Below, one piece after another: positions 58,623-64,000 of a stretch of 64,000 nt of DNA. The first letter of the stretch is position 1; each line of letters starts with the position of its first letter. A program made the position numbers and the translations under genes. The notes beneath the pieces were generated by a model, which saw nothing but the letters and a program-made list of their open reading frames with translations, did not search any database and was not told where the DNA came from. The stretch comes from Rostratula benghalensis (Eukaryota > Chordata > Aves > Charadriiformes > Rostratulidae), in contig VXAI01000303.1 of the NCBI GenBank assembly GCA_013399305.1, forward strand, positions 629,168 to 693,167. Direction: 5' to 3'.

Positions 58623-59710
58623 TACAATCACAAAATCATAGAATATTTTGGATTGGAAGGGACCATCTAGTCCAACCCCTCTGCAATAAGCAGGGACGTC
58701 TTCACCTAGATCAGGTTGCTTAGAGACCAATCCAACCTGACCTTGAATGTTTACAGGGATGGATGGGATATCTACCACCCCCCCAGGCAACCTGTTCCAG
58801 TGGTTCACTACCCTCATCATAAAAATATCGGCCTTATGTTCCATCTCCATCTACCCTCTTTTGGTTTAAAATCATTACTCCTTGTCTTATCACAATAAGC
58901 TCTGCTAAAAAGTCTGTCCCCATCTTTCTTACAAGCTTCTTTTAAGAACTGAAAAGTCACAATAAGGTCTCCCTGAAGCCTTCTCTTTTTCAGGCTGAAC
59001 AACCCCATGTATCCCAGCCTGTCCTCACAGGAGAGGTGCTCCAGCCCTCTAACAATCTTTGCAGTCTCTTCTGGACTTGCTTGAACAAGTAAATGTCTTT
59101 CCTATGCTGAGTACTGCAGAACTAGACACAGTACTCCTGGGGGGGTCTCACTAGAGCAGAGAGGCAGAATCACCTATTGGCCACGCTGCTTCAAATGCAG
59201 CCCAGGATGTGGTTGGACTTCTGGGCTATGAGCACACGCTGATAGGTTGTGACCCACCAGTCACTTTCAAGTACTTCTCAAAACACTCACCTCCCAAACA
59301 GTATTGATACTGGAGGTTGCTCTGACCCCAGGTGCAGGACCCTGCACTTGGCCTTGTTGAACCTCATGAGGTTCACACAGACCCACTTCCTGAGCCTGCC
59401 CAGGTCTCTCTGGATGGCATCCCATCACCCAGGTGTGTCAACCGCACCACTTACCATGTTCACCTGTAAATGTGCTGAGAGAGCACTATGTCATTGATGA
59501 AGATACTGAACAGTACTGGTCCCAGCATGGACCCTTGAGGGACAGCATTTGTCACTGCTTTCCATATGGACATTGAGCCAATGACCACTGCTCTCTGGAT
59601 GTGACCATCCAACCAATTCCAATTCCTCATCCACCAAACAGTCTACCCATCAAATCTATATTCAATTTAGAGAGAAAGATATTGTGGGATACCATGTCAA
59701 CAGCTGGATA
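58623..59710 (-). repeat. CR1 LINE, 1.1 kb 3' portion
   Basis: A reverse-oriented CR1 starts with CACAAAATCATAGAATATTT and GGATTGGAAGGGACCATCTA. It contains 'ccaggcaacctgttccagtg', 'ggtctccctgaagccttctc', 'ggtgcaggaccctgcacttg' and 'acctcatgaggttcacacag'. It is 5'-truncated near 59710, inside the region upstream of the 3'UTR. The short frames inside it are transposon residues. Confidence 0.93.
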
Positions 59711-62700
59711 GCTCTTCCCCGATAAAAAGGGAGGTATCAACAGAATATTCTGTGAAGTTTATTCCTAAATAGCCTCATGCTTAGTCATTTACACTGAGAG
59801 CAAAACTTACTGCTCTGATAATTCTGTGAGACCTCAAGGGAGGGGAATAGTACAGTTTAACAAATTTATTCTTTTGCAGGTGGTATTTTTTTTGAGTATT
59901 TGTCGTACAGCCATATACGTGGACTGAAGTTATGGTCAAAGCAGGAACAGTTTGAATAAGGGAACTTTTCATAATTGTTTTGACCAAGTTTGTAAAGATA
60001 TTTTGTCCCTCCTACATTTTAAAGAGCTGCCAAGAATGTTGATGTTAATAATGCCCATACAAATTTACAAATTCAGACTCTTTGTACCTGTGACTATGCA
60101 TGAAAATTTTCTCTTTTTCCATGAATTTTTATGGTCTGAAATAATCTAATTAGCCATAAAAATTAGCAATATGTTAGCTCCATGACCTGATAATTCTTCA
60201 CCCTTGTAGGGTTAATGATCCTTTCTAATTGATATGAAATTATTAGAATTTATTGGAGGTTTTCCATGGTTGCTCCGTGACAAAAATATAACTAGCTAAA
60301 TATATTGTAATATGAAATATGTAAAACAGTGAATTTATCTAGCCAATCGTTTTCAATTTTTTGATAAATTTCAAAGGAAACTGTGAACCCTTCATAAAGT
60401 ACATCCTTGTGGATTGCTAAATAGCATGTGAAAACTCTTTTTTCTAAATCAGCTCTCATTTGACATCCTTAATGCCGTATTATGAGACTTCCAGGATGTG
60501 GAAGAGCTCAAACTAATACCATGCTCATTTTAGATAGTTGTTTGCATGGGTAACTTTTCTTGCTTTGCAAAGTTTCAATCACTAACTGATTCTAGAGGGC
60601 ATAGATATGTCATTTGTAGCCATCTGGGCTACAATCTGAAGAACTCTGCACTTTGCTGAGTGGTGGTGCAGCTCGCAGGGCACTGTTTTGTGGAGATGAT
60701 TGTCTCCTGCCCCTATTACACCCAGAGAATGGCATTACTGGCCTTGCACAAGGTGAGAAGGTTTATATGAGCTGTTCTCAAGTTAAAGAGAACAAAGGAA
60801 ACATGCAAAAGCAAGAAAAATTTAACTCAATCTACACTTTAACAGAGGCAAAGGAGTTTAGGAATCCAAGTAGTGATGGAGACAGATCTTTTCTAAATTT
60901 CAAAGAATAGGGATGATTTAAAATAATCTGTAATATCTGTCATTCTCATAGAATTAGCACAAAACAGCATGACCAGAAGGATTCTATTGTGTGACTTAAA
61001 TTGTCTATTTTATTGTTGTTTCCTGCCAAGAAACTTGGCAGAAAATCATACTTTTTATAATTATTTTGCTTTCAGTAATCAAAATTAAAAGCTTTAAGCC
61101 TCGGTACTTTTTGGACCTTCAGCATTATGCACAGAACTTCCAATGGTGCTTTTCATTTAATTACTTTCTCCAAGCCATGCTGGACACATACTTTTTAAGC
61201 ATTTCCTATAATCTCTATTTGTGGAGTAGGGTAGCTGCCAGACAGCCAAACAGAAAATGTAATCCAAGGGCTAGTAAGTGCAGTTTAAACTATGCAATAT
61301 AAGTAGGACAGTTTTTGGTAGTTCTGTGCAGTATGGCATGTATGTCCAGATGAAGGACAAAATTTATTTTTAAAAATGACTAAGGGGTTTATTGTTACTT
61401 TATTTCACCTGTATAATGTGATTTATATTTAAAATGTATAGATGAAAAGTTCTGCCTTGCTCTCTGTGTGCTGGTAGAGCTGCTGTGCAGCACACAAGGT
61501 AGTGGTTCATCTACTCACATTATTTTTTTCTAAATATAAAAAGCCAGCAACTTGCTAATACAGTAGTCATTGTGGCACTTTACCCAGAAAAATAACACAA
61601 GGAAAAATTCCAAGGAGGTATGAATACTTAAAAACTCAGGAAATTTCAAATGTTCTTTGAGCAGCAAAAATAATTTGGAGATCTGATGGATTCTAAATTT
61701 TCTTTGGAACCAGCTTTTTATCAGCCCAGGACTTTCATTAGTGAGTAGTGCTGAATCTTGTTCCAATTGCTTGTGTTCATTTTTTTTATGAAGATGCCTG
61801 AAGGTCTGTGGAGTTGCACACTTGCAGGTGCTTAGCAATGTGAGCGAGCCTCAGCTGGCTGTGGCACAGACTCTCTGCTGAGCAGGAATGTGGCCCTGGC
61901 TCTCCTGGGACCATCTTTCCTACTAGATTAAGTGCTTTGAAAGGAGGCAGGAGTATCATTTCAGTACTACTTCTCATGGACTCCATGTGCCACTAGGAAA
62001 ACAGAAAACTTTTCTTTTCCCTGGGTTGTGAGAGAGCACCTGATTGTATTTGGATAATTTTTTTGAAGACTTGCTTAGACATAAACCAATGGCACTTTCA
62101 ACAGATGCTCTGTGAGTCTTATTAGGGGTTGCATTAATATATAGCAGTTGTTGCTGATTTCTTACATGACTGATCTCTCAGCCGCATGTGAGGAGGGAGT
62201 TTGAGGCCAAAGTTCTCTGGAAAGCACTGCACAGCGCAGAGGTGGTGGGTTAATCCACTGTTCAGTCCACTTCCTATGTCTAGCAAGTCATAAGATGTTT
62301 TTATTTACATATTTTTGAAGTTGAGTGAAAAGTGCAGTGAGAATTCAGAAATTGGGAAGAATATGAAAAGCATAGCTTGTATTTGATCTGAAGCATCAAG
62401 CTTTTGCATTTGATCTCTCTGGAATTTGTGACCGAGTACTCTGGTCTCACTTGATCAAGGCAGCAAGAAATCATTTTCTTCTTGCTAAGTGGTTGCAAAC
62501 TTTACAGGATTTTATAAACTTAGTCTAACAGAGGCAAGACAGTGATTGGAAGTATAAGAACAAATTACTCACATCCCTAGAGATTATAATATTCTACATG
62601 GCCATTGAAAATAAAATAAAAAGGAACCAAAATTTAACGTCTAGTTATTTAACATTTAGTGATCTAAATTAAGTTGGAAGGGGAAAAAGGCTCTGACAGA

Positions 62701-64000
62701 AAACTGATATGAATTGTCCTAAGTAGAGATATAAAATTTTCTTTTTAAGTGAGAAAGCATTCTACCAACCTCAGCAAAAGGGAAGCTGCATCTTGTTGAC
62801 TCTTTGGGTTTTTTTTTTTGTTTTGTTTTGTTTTTTTTTACATTTAGTTACAGTTCTGTCATTTCCAGGGATTAATTTTGTTGGTTTAAAAAGTATATAT
62901 ATTTAATAGCATTGTGATGTTTGTTTAATAAAGTTAAAATATTTATTCACCAGTGAGAAGGCTTGAAAGAGGACCTACAAACAGGCAAGAACAAATTTTG
63001 CTGTTAAAAAGCAGAATAAGTCTTTTGCAAACAAAATCTATCTGCGTATGGCATTCTCAAGTGAATAATAAGTATTCAACCTACACTGTAAGAGCATACA
63101 AAATAATTTCAGGGAGAAGAACATTTCAGAAACTTCTGCATTGTAGGGTTGTTCTATGCTGCATTTTCATCTCAGTTTGTGTATTATGTTTGGCTACTCA
63201 AGAAAAGAAAAAAGCCACTGGGTAAATCAGATCTCTGAAGCTGATTTCAACTAGCACACATCCCACTCTCTCCCTCATGTAGACTGAGCACTTGATGACC
63301 ACATTGATGGAAACAATGTAGCTGCATTAGCTCTGCATTGCACCCAGGCTAATTGCCAGCTTCTTAACAGAGGCAATTAACTAGGAGCAGAAGAAAGTAT
63401 GGTACTTGTCCTTAAGCTAGATTGTGCACCTCTGCACAATTTTGTTGTGCTCCATAGGCATGCTTGTAACAATGTCATTATGTTTAAGCCTCTTATCTTT
63501 GGCCTATTATGTGCTCTGTCAAGGAAGGTAAAAATCTCAACTTTACCATGACCAAGGTCACTATTTTTGGCCCTGTAAAGTTAGTAAAAAATATTTTATT
63601 TTAAATCAGTGTACACACATACAGAGAGAAGCTATCACTTGCTTGTAATTATGTCTGGTTTTTTTCCTGGCTACAGATATTTTTAAGGAATGAACTTTCA
63701 CAGTGTGCGCGGAAGAAAATTGAAGACACTGTGCTTCTAATGATAGCTTTTCAGACTGCTGGGAAGTTAAAGTTGAATCTGTGGTAACTGGATGTTGGGC
63801 TGCCTGCAGCTGACCAGCATGCATTACCCATTCCTGCACTATAGATGTGAAGGAGAACCTACAAGGAGACAAAGAAAATAATATTTTTTACATATAGCAG
63901 TAACATCTGGTCTACAGAAGCCAACTTTAAGCACCCAATCAAGAGCCCACCTTGACTATACAGCACCATAAACAAAGTCAAAGGAGAGAACAGTTTCTCT
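59711..64000. other. Intergenic stretch to window end
   Basis: AT-rich unique DNA, with poly(T)/TTTTG runs at 62809-62840. Two blocks (60150-60420 and 63280-63540) are dense in homeodomain-type cores, and the second holds perfect inverted repeats. No gene was supported. Confidence 0.7.
63340..63445. other. Candidate conserved non-coding element with two perfect inverted repeats
   Basis: TAATTGCC (63350-63357) pairs with GGCAATTA (63372-63379) across 14 nt. ATTGTGCA (63421-63428) pairs with TGCACAAT (63433-63440) across CCTC. The surrounding bases are rich in GCATTAG, ACAATG and TTATCT-type sites. A regulatory role is inference. Confidence 0.3.

Overview
The window is vertebrate genomic DNA, almost certainly from a bird. 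It is AT-rich, with a few small exons separated by kilobase introns with GT-AG splice sites. The dispersed repeats are mainly CR1 LINE fragments (the dominant avian LINE), plus one LTR of an avian endogenous-retrovirus type. In birds ELAVL2, the only gene recognised here, is known to lie on the Z chromosome. The sequence alone cannot name the species or prove Z linkage.

Left half (1-30.6 kb): the 3' part of a plus-strand neuronal RNA-binding protein gene, ELAVL2 (HuB). Five coding exons are visible: 2566-2669 (104 nt), 21004-21157 (154 nt), 23670-23895 (226 nt), 27411-27449 (39 nt) and 27902-28232 (coding part of the last exon). They encode the C-terminal half of RRM1, all of RRM2, the hinge and all of RRM3, with a normal stop at 28230-28232. 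The start codon, N-terminus and promoter lie upstream of base 1. A 3'UTR of about 2.4 kb follows. It carries a 19-bp stem-loop 34 nt after the stop codon, two Pumilio-type sites, AU/U-rich tracts and candidate poly(A) signals at 29331 and 30602. The last intron ends in a CAGTAG tandem acceptor (a NAGNAG site) that should give serine-plus and serine-minus proteins. The 39-nt hinge exon keeps the frame whether used or skipped.

The 18.3-kb intron (2670-21003) holds most of the gene-body repeats: a CR1 tip at 8.9 kb, a CR1 3' end at 10.7-11.15 kb, and a long minus-strand CR1 (14.1 to about 16.6 kb) split by a second CR1.

Right half (30.6-64 kb): no gene could be supported. It holds CR1 fragments at 34.4, 53.3-54.5 and 58.6-59.7 kb, an LTR at 51.5-52.5 kb, simple repeats, and a few short stretches with clustered perfect inverted repeats and homeodomain-type cores. 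Those stretches look like candidate conserved regulatory DNA, as expected in the gene-poor DNA near a developmental neuronal gene, but that is inference.

No wholly new system was found. The most notable items are the stem-loop just after the ELAVL2 stop, the tandem acceptor, several amino-acid changes in an otherwise near-invariant protein, and two inverted-repeat clusters in the downstream desert.
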